The position numbers and the translations under genes were made by a program. The notes under the pieces are model-generated. The model did no database searches, was not told the origin of the DNA, and worked only from the letters and a program-made list of their open reading frames with translations. Positions 12,989 to 26,135 of a stretch of DNA of 64,000 nucleotides are shown here, in pieces; within the stretch, counting starts at the first letter, position 1, and every line of letters starts with the position of its first letter. Source of the DNA: Rhopalosiphum padi (taxonomy: Eukaryota > Arthropoda > Insecta > Hemiptera > Aphididae). The DNA lies in NCBI RefSeq assembly GCF_020882245.1, contig NC_083600.1:12214001-12278000 (forward strand), in the 5' to 3' direction.

Positions 12989-15463
12989 AATATTTCCCGT
13001 GGATTTGTATGCACCATAGTATCCTTACCCTCTGTGTTTTCGAAAAAAGAAATACCTTACCCAAATTATCGTTACTATTTACCGCACCGTTGACAGTCAG
13101 CTCGTTAATAAACTGCAATCACTCTTCTAACGCACCGCGGTGGTCGCCTATAAAGGAGTTGTGTATAGAAATGAGTTATATTATTATTACGTTATAGTTC
13201 AAAAAAATTAAAAATGCGTATAACCATATATATGTATACAATAATATGTAATGAATATTATTGCTATAACGCAACTGATCTCAATTCCAAATACGAAAGA
13301 AATTCCACACACAATATCATCAAACAATTGATCAGATTCTCAAGAACAATATATAAATTTGTCAATACAACAACACTGGATACTATAATAACATGTAAAA
13401 CAAAGTTAATTTTCCCCCGAGTATAAACTTACAATAGCTTTTAAGTCGATGTACATGGTTTTTGTTGTTCTGTATATAAAATAGGTCTACAATTATTAAA
13501 TTATTAATTATATTATTATTATTTTATTTTATTTTATTTTATTATTATTATTATAAATCGTCCTATTTATATGTTTTTATAAAAATGAAATGCGTGTTAA
13601 CCTGACATATTATATTAATATAGTCTTGATAAGTATAAAAAAATATTATAAACGTAAAAAAAATAATTCATAGGTACAAGATAAGACTTTATATAATGCT
13701 AATTGAGAAAAAAAAAACAGGATTTAATTTCGTTTTATTCTTTTTTTTTTTTTATCAGTTGCATTGGTCATTAAAATATATTGAAAATTGACCCTAAAGA
13801 TGCAATTTATTTCATTACATTGTTAATATACTGTAGTGGACGATATGATTTCTTTAGTGAAGTTTTAAGGGATCTGTTTTCGTTTTACATCTATATCGTT
13901 GCGTGGGGATTTGTTTTATTTATTTATGCTTCCAATATTGTATAACATGTCAATTAATTCATAAGATCATCACAAATTAATTATTAATTGTTTTATTTTA
14001 ATATGTATAGATTTCTTAAATATATAATATATATATTATATAATTATCCTTCCTCCTCATTATGATTGACGAGCGTTTTTAATATGTTTAGTTTTACCAT
14101 TATTATTTAATTGTTTGATTAGATACTTATCTTTTTCTTTATTATTATTTTTTTTTAGCAATTAAGTGTTGATTTTTAAAAATGTTTATTTGTAGACATT
14201 TAAATGATTATTGACAGCTCGCTTATTGTTTCATAGGATTATTTAATTAGGCTTTAGAATATTAAGGTATTTGTTCTAAGGATCATATTTGATATTTTGT
14301 GAATAGTTACTTTTTTTTATAATACTTTAATAAAATATAATACCTAATTGTAATTTTGTTTGAAAAAAAAACAAACGTATGGGTCAGGGCTGCTGTAAGA
14401 TTTTCTTTTTTTTTTCTTTTTTTTTTTATATAAATATATATATATGAACTTCATATATACATAACATTGTTGTCAAATTATAATTATTTCCAAAAATGTT
14501 ATTGTTTTGCATGAATATTGAATATACACGAAATGACCATTAGTTTATCATGTTATTGATTTTAATAATATATACCTTTCACTATTAGTGTAAAAAAGTA
14601 TTTAAATTTTTTCAATCACAAAATCACAATTGAATTAATTGTGTAGGTACCTTTACGGTGTCTCTAATATGATTGCACTCTACAATTGGACAGTATATTG
14701 GTTCTCGCGGAGTTGCCACCAATGAAATTTGAAAAGCAATCATAGCTAACATATTTATGTGTACCTATCCTTGACCGGTGGTCGCCAACCTTTCAGACCC
14801 GATAGACTCGCCACTGTATGAACGCATAACATATTATAGAACATACTACTTATAATAACATTATATTATACGAATGTTTTAAGGAAGATAAAAAATACGT
14901 CTCCGTCGCTAAACGCTGAACCACACCAGTGCAGTTGTAGCCTTCAGATATGAATATTATATTTATAAATATAATATAATATTCGTATATTCTCGATATT
15001 GCGAATTTGGAAAATAAACGAAATCTCGCGCACTCCACATTATGCCGCTGTAGGCACGCATTATGATAACACCTGGTGTACCTGGTACTCGTTATCGCAG
15101 TAGATTTTTGATTATAAATTTGCTGGCATACACATGATAATATTATTATAACGTTATTGCGGTAGGTATAAATGACCTGCGTAATTACGAAATTCTTATG
15201 TTTCACAAATACACGATAATTATTTTTCTAAACCGTTCGTAAATAAATTGTATTGCGATTTTATTTACGGTAATAGACGATTCGAAAAATAATCAACGCT
15301 CTACGAGAAAATTACAAGTTATTGTGGGTAGGTTAAGGTATAGGTTTTTACGCACCCGATGATGACCGTCCGTGTCCACCGCATCAACCTGTACACGACT
15401 ACGTTACTGCGGCCGGGCGGATCCACGGCGATCCACACAAATATAGGTAATGTCCAGATTTGT
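12989..15463. other. 3' flank of the PAR-bZIP gene and AT-rich intergenic DNA
   Basis: The 3' untranslated region of the PAR-bZIP gene starts here. AATAAA-type signals occur near 13107 and again near 14328, so the true end is uncertain. An ATTTT/ATT simple repeat lies at about 13500-13552. Near 14778-14815 is a string of the type ggtggtcgccaacctttcag that resembles a hAT terminal repeat, but I could not find its partner. No gene is seen. Confidence 0.5.
13500..13552. repeat. ATT/ATTTT simple repeat
   Basis: Tandem ATT units flank four or five ATTTT units. It lies in the probable 3' flank of the PAR-bZIP gene. Confidence 0.7.
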
Positions 15464-15471
15464 CTGTAGAC

Positions 15472-15730
15472 CAGGGGTTTCCAACCTGCGGCCCGTCAAG
15501 CTGACTGCGATGTTTTAATCTCGACCAAGCCATCATATCTATGTATCTATGATATACTCGAAGTTATTATATATGTGGAAATCGGTAAAAGATTTATTTT
15601 CCTTACGAAATGATAAAATAGTTTTTCTCTTTTTTCAATCTCGCGACATCTCCCAAGCTATATATACCGGCCCGCGATGTCGTAGCTCGGATACGATCCA
15701 CTGTAAAAAGTTTGATGACCACTGCACGCA
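15472..15730. mobile_element. hAT-like non-autonomous element
   Basis: The left end reads caggggtttccaacctgcgg, a hAT-type terminus. Near the right end the opposite strand reads cagtggtcatcaaac, a diverged copy. The 8-bp string ctgtagac stands at 15464-15471 and again at 15731-15738, as an 8-bp target-site duplication should. The right terminal repeat stops about six bases short of the duplication, so the right boundary or the duplication may be accidental. There is no transposase. Confidence 0.45.
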
Positions 15731-15738
15731 CTGTAGAC

Positions 15739-17735
15739 TGTAGTCTACTAGACTGCCAAAATTTTCTCAGATTGGTGACCTAGACAATTTATGTCTCATG
15801 TATTATTTGTTAAGGCAATTGCTTAATTGACTAGTTATTATTTACAATTATATGCCTAAGAGGACAAAGTTAAAAATATTTGTAAATTATTAAGATCGTA
15901 TAGACGGACATTGTCGACATCGATTTTATTGACTAAACCTATTTAGGAAATATCATCAGAGGTGTTACTACTATTAATGTACAAAAATATGTCAAATTTG
16001 CGAGTATATACCTAATCGTTTGACAATTATTTGTCCACCTACGACTTAAACTCGCTTATCCCGCAGTGTTAAACGGTATTTTATTCCTCTTATTAATTAA
16101 GTCTCGACTAAAATTATTTATCCTAATTTAGTTTTAATTATTTTGTCTAGTTGATATTTCGAAGACAATAATTGTTTTATATCGTGAATTATGATCTTAT
16201 GTTATGTCACTATAATATGTATGGGTTGCCACTAAAGTGCAAAACGATCGAACTAATAACGTTAGTACGCGTTACGTATAATATGAAATAATAATTAATA
16301 ATATAACCACATTCTTATTATGTAACGCAAACACTGTTTAAAGGACCTAATACGCAGTCAATGTTGAAAAAAATCTATTTGCTGTACCTATTCATACACA
16401 ACTTCAACTATCTAAGTGAGATAATATGCTAAAAATGTCGATTTCGTAATTTATGTACCTGAATTTTCATCACTGTAACACTCGTGCATACGAGATCACA
16501 TATTGTAGGTATATGTAATACCGATATACCACGACAGCAATTATGACTTAATGATACAAAATTATAAACATTTGGCCTAAGGGTTGTCACAACTATTTAG
16601 GTATACGTACAGTTTAATGTTTTAAAACGCGGGTATACTGCGTATTATATAGGTTGTCGACGTTTGGCGATAAGAAAACTAGCTGATCCCGTTAGTGAAA
16701 ATAAATAAATACAAAAATGCATTAATCTGCTGGTACTCATCATAAAGTAATAAAATATTTTTGCGCTAACCCAACATAAACACCAAACTTGACGTAATGG
16801 TTAAATGTTTAATATTATTTGACTAACGCACGCACCTCGTGACTCGTACCTTTACTCATCGTAAGCATCACGCGTCCTCGACAATAACGTAACGATAAAC
16901 GTATATATTGTACACGGTTTTTTAGTGGTTTCATGGGTTGTATAATATTGTAATATAATAATTAGAGATGTAAGCTTGAACATTTTCAATTTCATTTTTT
17001 TTTTTTTATTGAAAATTTTGAAAATTTTAATTCTAATGTTCTTTTCTTAACTTAATTAATTTTTTTAATATATTCAAATACTTTATAAAATTTGTGTTTC
17101 ATTTTTATTTACATAGTAAAAAGTATAATGAAGTAAAAATACAACATTTTTAATAAAAGAAAAAAAATGCACATTTATTACAGAGTTAAATATTATTATA
17201 TAATATAATATATTGATATAGGTATAATAATGTATAATATATAATATATATTTAATGATTTGTATTTTGAATTTACTATATTATTATATTCAATATAATA
17301 ACATCAAAATAATATTAAAATGGGTATAAATGGTAATAAAAGTACATAATTTAAAATATAATTATGAATATATGAATAATAATATAATTATAAGTTATAA
17401 CTATAACTATATAGGCACTTAATATCAAAAGATTTATTTAAAAAGAAATTATTATGATAAATTAAACAATTTTCAAAATTTTTATGTTTTTTCACAAAAA
17501 ATAATTTTCATGAAAATTTACATCACTAATAATAATATCTGCATGCTGTGGTGCGAACATAAAAACAAATAACAATAACGATATATTACGCTTGTGGGCA
17601 ACAAAAATGGCAACAGACTTGAGTGACAAAAAAAATAATATCATGCACACACGAGTACCATAATCCACAACGTGAGGTAAAAAAATGTATGAGAATTTAA
17701 AAAATGCATATATTTTAATGAAACATATAAGGTAT
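15739..17735. other. Intergenic AT-rich DNA
   Basis: No gene or RNA is recognised. The stretch 16980-17470 is extremely AT-rich, low-complexity sequence. Open frames here are short and lack any family motif. Confidence 0.5.
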
Positions 17736-17743
17736 GTCATAAA

Positions 17744-18536
17744 AGGGCTCTGGTCTTTAATCTTTATGCATTTGCATATTATTGCATATTTTTGATTTTT
17801 TTTCTTCCTTCACATGCAGATTATAAAGATTTATTCGTTTTTATTGCATATTCTATACTTTTTTTTTTAATTTTATTAACGATTAATAATAAATATTCAA
17901 AATATTCATTTTTGACGCGTTCTAAATTAATTTTATCTATATGATTTTGTTTGCAATAAATCTGATAAGTCCATAATCGATAGCGTGACTCCGTATTAGG
18001 GAAAAATGAATAGAAAAATGTTGGTCTTCTTATACTAAAGAAAATTAAAAACATTCTTAATGGTGAATTAATTGACATGAAAGACTTACCAGAAGACTTG
18101 GATATTAATGATCTGACACATTTTAAATATGCCCTATTTAATCACATCGGTAAAAGTATAGAAAGATCATTTTCGTCTATAAAACGTTACTAACAGATAA
18201 TAGAAGATCGTTCAAAGTCAAGAACATCAAAAAACATTTAATAACCCAGAGTAAACACAGTAAGCACATAATTAGAATTATAAAATGATGATTATTTTTT
18301 TAAACATAAAAATATGCCTAAATGTGGTAATTAATTTAATTAATTTTAATTGCTAGATATATAATGAGATGCTGAATGTTAAAAAAATCCAAAGAGATCA
18401 ATAGTTTGGCCTTATTTTTTTAATTAATTTAAATTTTTTTTCAAATAAACATATTTAAGCACATATTTTAATATTTTATTATGCTTATGCGAATATATTT
18501 TTATGATTTTAAGTGTATAAAGTCCCGAGAGCCCTG
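17744..18536. mobile_element. Degenerate hAT transposon with 8-bp target duplications
   Basis: The termini are inverted: agggctct at the left, and cagggctct read from the right on the other strand. The flanks carry the same 8-bp string gtcataaa (17736-17743 and 18537-18544), which is the hAT hallmark. The left end appears to have lost its first C. Inside, 18077-18193 on the plus strand encodes 38 codons ending KSIERSFSSIKRY. This matches the end of the hAT C-terminal dimerisation region (the family motif is roughly ERSFS..K), after which the frame is broken. The element is therefore dead and internally deleted. Confidence 0.7.
18077..18193 (+). pseudogene. hAT transposase C-terminal remnant
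   Basis: An open frame of 38 codons starts MKDLPEDLDINDLTHF and ends with the conserved IERSFS box before a premature TAA. The sequence beyond the stop still resembles the family in another frame (RSKSRTSKN). The rest of the transposase is missing. It lies inside the hAT element at 17744-18536. Confidence 0.6.
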
Positions 18537-18569
18537 GTCATAAATATAATAAATTGTTTTTCGAAATAA

Positions 18570-18803
18570 TCAATCGCCTTTGAGTTCAATGCGTTTTCGT
18601 AGTCGGGTGACCAGCTTTTGTATGTATGTCCGTATCATAGACTGCTTCTCCGACTGAAAACTCCTTCGCGGCCATTTCTCCGCCCTCTGCTTAACCTCGT
18701 CGTCATTACTCACTGGAATGCCGTTTCCCACCCAGAAATCCTTTCGATTTAGGGAACGCTGGGAACAGATGAAAATTTTAGGGTGCTACAACGGGCGAAT
18801 AAG
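18570..18803 (-). pseudogene. mariner-like transposase C-terminal relic
   Basis: Read on the minus strand, the stretch gives YSPVVAP, a stop, then NFHLFPAFPKSKGFLGGKRH. This corresponds to the YSPDLAPSDYHLFPAL...LGGKRF region of mariner/SETMAR-type transposases. A frameshift follows, then NDDEVKQRAEKW and QKLVTRLRKRIELKGD with a stop at 18570-18572, like the family's C-terminal KLVTRWDKC...GDYVE. The aspartate expected in SPDLAPSD is lost, and there is at least one stop and one frameshift, so the copy is dead. It abuts the hAT relic but is a separate insertion. Confidence 0.65.
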
Positions 18804-20039
18804 GGGGGAGGTGGTTGATGATGTTGACGTTTGATGATAAACGGATCTTGATGGTTGATGCGTTCAAAGAGATGCTTAGAGACACGAGTACGAGATAGGT
18901 TTGACTGTTTAAGCACAGTAAATTATAGCCGTATGAATGTATGATACAATAAATTCTGCGTGGAGTGAGGTAAAAGAATATGTTTTTGTTATGTGGTCCG
19001 CAGCAGTATATATTATGTTGTATAGAATTTACTTAATCTTGTAGCGAGAGATCACCGCTGAGATATTCAATTCGATACCAAAGATGAAAGAAGTATTTAG
19101 GAATTTTGCGACCCAGGTATTGTATTACATCAAAATGCTCTACAAAATTCAAAATTTAGCGTCCGGGGCCCAAGCCCCGTCTGCTCCCCCCCCCCCAAAT
19201 ACGTCTCTGTCGATACCTGTTATTTATGGGTACGATATGTATTATGCAATCATCAATAGGTACATCAACAATTGTTTTTATACATATTTATAAAGGATGG
19301 CAGAGACGCAGAGCCCATCTTATTTTCAAATAAATAGAAATAATGAAACACAATTTATTGAAATCTTTACCGCTATAAATCATAAGTGTATACACAATCA
19401 CGCTATTAATTTAAAAAAAAAAGAAAGCATTTTAAAAATTACTTAATGGTTAATAGTAATGAGTCGTTAAGACTTAAGAGTTTTGATTACTGTGTAAATT
19501 AGAAGCGCTATTGAAACTAGTTTCCTTATAAATTAAAATATAATACCTATAATACATAGAAATAACTCAAATAACAGATATCTATGAAAAGGATTAATTA
19601 TTTTACAGTTTAGCTTATATTTTGTATGTAGTTAATAGGTACCTTATATAATTATTTGTAGATATATAAAATGACTAACTTGTTAAAATATAAAACTAGT
19701 ATGCGTACAATTGTTCAAGTCTATTTTGTAATTTAAATTTGTACCTATAAAATAATAAATAATATTAGTTTCATGTTTCAATATGTTTTTATTTTATATG
19801 ATATAATATTATTATATTGAAATTCAAAACAATGCAAATCTTAAAATTTGAAATAATTATATACTTATTAGTTATTACTTACACACTATTCAAAATATAA
19901 AAAATTTGAATACAATTTTATTTTAAAAATTACAATAACTTTTTTTTTACTTTCTTAAATTAAAAATATAAATTCTTGAATAAATAATCAAAATAACAAA
20001 AACAATAAAACAAAATAAGTTTATAAATTTTAAAAAATA
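18804..20039. other. Intergenic / 3' flank of ATG7
   Basis: AT-rich DNA without a recognised gene. Around 19165-19200 a GC-rich palindromic patch (ggggcccaagcccc) leads into a C run, which looks like the end of another decayed transposon. The ATG7 3' untranslated region enters from the right. Confidence 0.45.
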
Positions 20040-23000
20040 TCACACCCGTTCGCTATAAGTTCCAGAATCTTCAACATCCGAATCATTCATTTCAAAAATC
20101 TAGAAATATAATTAACATGAAATATTTGTTGAATAGTCTTCAAAATTAACTTACTTGGATGTTTTCAAATTCATTTTTAAGACTTGTTAGTCCAGTTAAA
20201 TCTTCTAAATAGTTAGGATTTGTAAATACATTGCTTAAAAACTCTTCTTTTTTTTTCAAAAAGTCATTAATGACCTGCAAAAAATAAAAATAAAACTATA
20301 AAACTGAATAAACTGCAAAATAGTTAAAATGTTTTTTAAAACTTACTGTTGGTGAACATGCAATGCATTGAAAAAAACTTGAAGTAAATGGTATTATCTG
20401 CTGAAAATCAGATATAAATCCTCTAATGGAGTGAGGTACAATTCCCAAACAACATTTAGCATTTGCCAACACATTATACCTAAACAAACAAATCTTACAT
20501 GAATAATTTATTGTTTAATTATTATTGTTCTTATATACATACTTCAATTGAATGTACGATACAAATAACTCAACAGCCAAAGCTCCTGCTATGTTGGAAA
20601 CACCAGGTCTGGTAACTGTGCATTGCTGGTCAAGTGTCTTATCTACAAGTGACTTCATTAAAATAATTTTTATTATAAAAAAATAATGAAAAAAAAAACA
20701 ATTAATGATCTCTATAAAAAATAATTAAGCTTTACATTTCCAGGTGCTGTGACATCATTACAAAAATAGCAGCCTAACTTTTTTTCTACAGAAGAAACAT
20801 CTTGTACTTCAACTCCGTGTCTGAGTACTAAATATGATTCAAATCCTAATGCCGCAGTTATGGCAAGCTAGAAAATAAATAATAAATTAACTTACTGTAA
20901 TATTTGTACTTAAAAAAAGTTTTTGATCAAAAAATATATAATATATACATGTATATATGTAATAATTAAAATAATTACCTTATTGTGCAATGTAGATAAC
21001 ATGGTAGGTAACCAACGACTTTCTCGAGAATCAGTTAACAAAAATATAACATCATTATCTTCTATTAATTTGGATAATAAATCTACATTTTTATGATCAT
21101 CAATGTTTGCTGCGTGGCCAGGCATTGGAATACTCATGACAATACCAGTACTATTCTAAAAATTTAATATCAATATATTAAGTATAATAATCACAATTCT
21201 ATTCAGTGATTTCAAGTTTCAATATTAAATTATTTAATATTTATTATTTACTAGTACATACAATTTCTGGATGTATTTCACGTAATACATCAGCGGCAGC
21301 TAATGCTTTGTAAGTATTTGAATTGATACAATGAGAATGTCTGTATAATGACTGCCTTACTGGATTTGAATATGATACTTTCCCATTATCAATAAATGTT
21401 ATGTTATGAACACCCCATGCCTAAAGAATAAAAACCACAATAAGAAAATATATATTATACAAAATATTATTTGATTAGAGATGTACAGAGATTTAGTTTT
21501 GTTTGAATCTAATAAAATTTCATTACCTATTTGCTTAAATCAATAGTTTTTAAAAACTGTTCGTTATTCATTATTTTAATTTTTTTATTTATATAAAACA
21601 AAATAGGTTACTGTAAATGTTGATGATCAATAACAACTTGTTTGAAAAAGTAATCATGGAATTACCAAATGTATACATAAAATATAAAAAAATATAATAT
21701 TTTGAGGTACTCACACTAGTCACACTCAACTAATCAGACTTTAAGCACTTATAAAATATGAAACAATAATAAGTTATCAATATTCATACCAATTTGATAT
21801 TGACTAAACTTTCTTATCAGATTTCTACACACCAATGCTGGCATCAATAATACTGTTTACATCAACAATGACATATATTATAAAATAAAAATTTCATATT
21901 TATATTTGTTTGTTGTACCATATTTTATACTTCTTTAATATTTAGTTAAAAAAATATAGACTTTAATAAAAGTTATGGAATTTTATCCAATATAGAGTAA
22001 ATTTTCAATTAGATCATATACTATTTAAATATCAATATTATATATTATAAATAATATTATACAAACCATTAAATTTCTAGCCACACAACAACCAAGTGTG
22101 CCAGCCCCAATAATTAAACATTTTGATTGAGCAACAATATCTAAGTTTAAGTCAGGAGCAATGCGCCATTTCATTAACTTAAGATTTAAATCTACAGATG
22201 CTTTTGCTTGTCTACAAAAAAAAATTAATAATAATAATTAATAAAGTACCAAGAAAAGTCTTTGACATATTTTTAAATATACTTACTTTGTAGAATCCAT
22301 GGTTTTACTTAGGTCTACATATTTGGGACAGAAAATTCCTTTAGAATTTTTTTCCCAACCCACAAATTTAATAGCATCTTGATTAAGAACCATTTCAGCT
22401 AAATAAAAAACAAATTCAAACAAGTTAAGAAATTTTTTTATTTCATAATAATATTACTAAGACTTACAAGATAGTTTTATATTAAATAACATGCTTGCTG
22501 AAAATTTAGTAGTAGGAGAACCTCGTAATGCTATTACTCTCAACACTGAAGTTCTTATAGAGGGACTAAAAATAAAATGTATTATTAGTGAGTTTAATAA
22601 ATGATATCAGCAACGAAGAAATGCTTTCAACTAATCTGTGTCTTATATCATAAAGTGATTTATTTTATTACCAAAATACATTATGATTAGTTAATAATTA
22701 ATATTCTACTATACTATTTTAGTATAGCATTTCTAAGCAACCCATGTGACCAAGATCATACTGCTTGTCACCCTCACTGAGTTAATCACCTGTAGGCCAG
22801 TTGTATAATAAAGACTCACTCGTGTATACTAGTTGGCTGCCCGGGTCACTTATTATGTTAATTAAGAGGACATTATACCCGCGTGTGTTGTCTCTGTCTT
22901 ACTTACGTATATCATAGTAAATTTGCATTCAGCAGAACACATTTTATGATCTTAGATTTAACATTAGAGTAAATTTACCTATCATAAAATTTAAAGGTAA

Positions 23001-24270
23001 GATTATTATCTAGACAATGTCAAATGCTTTTATTGATATTATCGTTTTAAAAGGAATTATGAACATTTTAAAGTTGTATTATTTCACTTTAAAATGATAA
23101 TATAAATAAAAGCATATGACATTGTCTAGATAATATTCTTACCTTTATATTTGATTATAAGTAAATTTACTCTAATATTAAAGCTAATTTCAAAAATTGA
23201 GTTCTGCTTAACGCAAATTTGCTATGACGTACGTTAGTAAGACAGAGACAACACATGCGGGTATAATGTCCACTTAAGAGTTTACATTTTTAAAATAATA
23301 TTTCAATTTATATATTTTACCAGTGAAATAAAATTAAATACAGAAGATTTCGTAATGGCCATCCAGGATTATTTAATAAATCAGATGGATCAGCAAACAC
23401 TAAATAACCTACTGAATCATTTTCTGTATTATTTTTGAGTAAATCTATGTATTCTTTTAGAGTCATAACAGTAAGGTTTCCTTCTTTTGTGAGTGCAATT
23501 CCAAAAAATCCTCTTTGGTCAATTTTTAGATTTTTAAATCCAAAAGCCAATAAATCAAACTAAAATATAATAATAATATTAACAATAGAATAAAATACTA
23601 TTATAAATATTCACCTGTGTAGGAGAAAATATATTTTTAAGCAACGTAGGAGCATCATTTAGACAATACTTTGGCCCGGAAAATGATGGGAAAGCAAACC
23701 AATAGTAAAAAATATATCGTTTTAAATCCTAAAATAATTAATAATAAATTAAATTAAGTAACAAAATTATTATAAATAATAACAAAACAACTCACCGTAA
23801 ACATTAATACATCAAAAGTTAGAATTATGGATGGGTCTTCAATAGCTCTACCAGATTGGAAATCATCTAATAACCGTTCACCAAATCCTTTTAACAACTC
23901 ATTTTTATCACATGTTTTAAATGAATCTATTGTGTTTTTATTTAAACAGTAGCCACGAGCAATATATTTAAAAGATGTTTCATCATTAACTTCTCTATAA
24001 AATAAATGTTAGGTAAATACATATTAAAGGTTATAAAATAAAAAATATAATTACATACTGGTTAAAGGAAGAACAGTCAAGTGATATATATGGATTATTA
24101 TTGGAAGTATAATATCCAATCAACGGTCTATGGACTTCATCTAGTTTATCAACTTCTAATTTTAATTGACAGACTTTGAACCAAAAATTAGGATCAAGAC
24201 AAGATGACAATGGTTCAAATCGCAATAATGTTTCATCTTTTACTGAGGTTTTTGCATTTTCTTCATTCAT
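20040..24270 (-). CDS. Atg7: Autophagy E1-like activating enzyme ATG7
   Basis: Fourteen exons, 5' to 3' on the minus strand: 24270-24059, 23994-23796, 23728-23615, 23559-23321, 22565-22468, 22398-22287, 22211-22067, 21420-21262, 21155-20979, 20867-20736, 20652-20543, 20479-20347, 20274-20155, 20099-20040. They give 669 aa against 703 in human. ATG7 activates ATG8 and ATG12 with ATP and passes them to ATG3 and ATG10 for autophagosome growth. The N-terminal domain starts FEPLSSCLDPNFWFKV; the adenylation fold has IIGAGTLGCCVARN near residue 358. The catalytic cysteine is about C540 in DQQCTVTRPG. The zinc cysteines are about C518/C521 (CYFC) and C604/C607 (CIAC). Every splice phase closes. The intron between 22566 and 23320 carries a foldback element. 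The gene is complete and looks functional. Confidence 0.95.
22866..23273. mobile_element. Foldback MITE with long inverted arms in an ATG7 intron
   Basis: The first ~190 bp (from gaggacattataccc) is nearly the reverse complement of the last ~190 bp (ending gggtataatgtccac), with a short centre near 23060-23085. TTAA stands directly outside both ends (22862-22865 and 23274-23277), which would fit a piggyBac-type TTAA target duplication, although TTAA is a weak signal in AT-rich DNA. There is no coding capacity. It lies 47 bp from the donor of the upstream ATG7 exon (exon end 23321). A transcript through it could form a long hairpin. Confidence 0.7.
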
Positions 24271-24327
24271 TTCTATAAATGTATAATTGCGTAATTTATT
24301 TATAACTATTTTTATTAAACTATAAGT

Positions 24328-24719
24328 AGGGTTACCATAATGTTTTTAGACCAAATCCGAACATCAGTTCTGTTTTAGTGGGTAGGGGAGTAAAATTGAA
24401 GATAAATAATATTGTTATTTTATTTAGCTCTATGAATAAAATGTCTGCATAAGAGTGATCAGGTTAAATATGTTATTTTAATGATTTTTTTGTGATAATA
24501 ATGGGGACCTAGTCGCTTATCATAACATTCCGGGAAAAAATATGAATAAAAATATAAATTGTATATTATACAATTATATTGAGTGAACACAACAATCTGT
24601 CACCTGACATAACTTTTTGTATCATGTTTGTTTCAACCATGTTAAACGGTTAACTTTTTAAAATTCAGATATTTCTCAAATCCTGACAGATGTTTAAAAT
24701 CCGGATGTATGGTAACCCT
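24328..24719. mobile_element. Small inverted-repeat element upstream of the ATG7 start
   Basis: The left end is agggttaccata; the right end, read on the opposite strand, is the same (agggttaccata). The flanks share ataagt (24322-24327 and 24720-24725), which can be extended to 8 bp (ctataagt) if the ends are drawn 2 bp further in. Size 392 bp, no coding frame. It sits 57 bp upstream of the ATG7 start codon, in the leader or leader intron. The superfamily is uncertain; hAT is possible from the duplication size. Confidence 0.6.
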
Positions 24720-24725
24720 ATAAGT

Positions 24726-26135
24726 CATAATAGTTATTAGTTACCTGGTAAATTATCCATTTTATAAATTAATTGATACAAATTTTACTTATTTACAAAC
24801 ATTTTTTTTTCTGAAAAATAAAATATACAAACATTAAAATATTTTACTAATTACATAATATTATGTAGTATTTAAAATTTAATTGCATTTCAATAATGTT
24901 AGAAAAGTAAATACTACCTAATATTATATTCACTAAGATTAAATATAATCAATAACTTTAATTTAATAATAATATAATGAAATAAAACCAATGTCAATTT
25001 AATGACTAACAGATAATCATAACTCATACAATTTGTGATTTGTCTTATAGTTAAATATTTCTAATACCTATTGACCCTAAATATGTTTCACTTTAAATCT
25101 TAGAAGCTACTGATTGAAAATTTTAAATGCATGATTATTAATCATGATAAATAACATATTGTTTATATTATTGTAATGGGTTTGAAATAAATACTTCAGT
25201 TTTAAAATATAATGTGAACATTCAACAATTAAAAAATTGAAGTTGTAATAATTATTATTAAAATTTCGCTGTTTCACTTAAGATTAGTAAACAAATAATG
25301 AATCTATATTATTATGGTTGTTACTAGAAATTCCAAATTGGTATAATTTACCTAATCTGGGGATGGTGAAAGAATTTTAAATACATTGATGTATTTTGAA
25401 TTATGGTCTTGGATTAATGATGCTAGCAAGAGGTTATAATAAGATTTAATAAAATTTAGTAGGATTATTTTTATTAGTTTTTAACTGTTCTATTCTACCC
25501 TAACTTATTATTTAAATAATATAATTTTTTAATTTTAATTCTCATTTTATGTGTATTGTGTTTTTTAGTTAATAAAATAATTAAAAAATCAACTAAAATA
25601 ACAAATTTAAAAGAATTGATTGACATGAATATACTTTAAAAAAAAAACATAATAAGGGTGGTATTTATGGTATCTAGGATATCACAATTTTGCATTATTT
25701 TTTAATAATATGTAATTTATTTCAAATATACCATTGTTTATTATAATAATTAATTAATACCTACATAGTATTCAGAAATCTAATGTTGTAACAACCTTAA
25801 TTCAAAGTTACTAGTATGATGCTCAATTGATAACCAAGTAAAAACCATACTGCTTAACTGTTTAAAGTATGAGAACAAACGTAGGACTTTTGATTATGTC
25901 CGTGAAAGTGCGAATGCAGAAGAATGAATAATAAATTGTTACCTATACAATTTTAATGAATCTTGAAAATGAAGACACCGTTCCCGTAGATTTAGCCACT
26001 CCAATACACCACAGCCACCGCCATAGATTGAAAATATTCTACGCTTAAAAAGAAATGTATGGCAAAGGTTACAAACTATAAAGTAACTATAAATATTAAT
26101 ATATTGTATAGTCACGGTCTTCCGTGTTACAAACT
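24726..26135. other. Intergenic or ATG7 leader intron
   Basis: AT-rich, no gene seen. A good minus-strand acceptor (tttatag) ends 2 bp before the ATG7 start codon, and a strong minus-strand donor (gtaagt) lies at about 26132-26137. This whole stretch could therefore be a 5' untranslated intron of ATG7. That is inference. Confidence 0.3.

Noticed and set aside
15549..15743. 64-codon frame near 15.6 kb
   Set aside because: Lies inside the hAT-like element with no protein similarity recognised.
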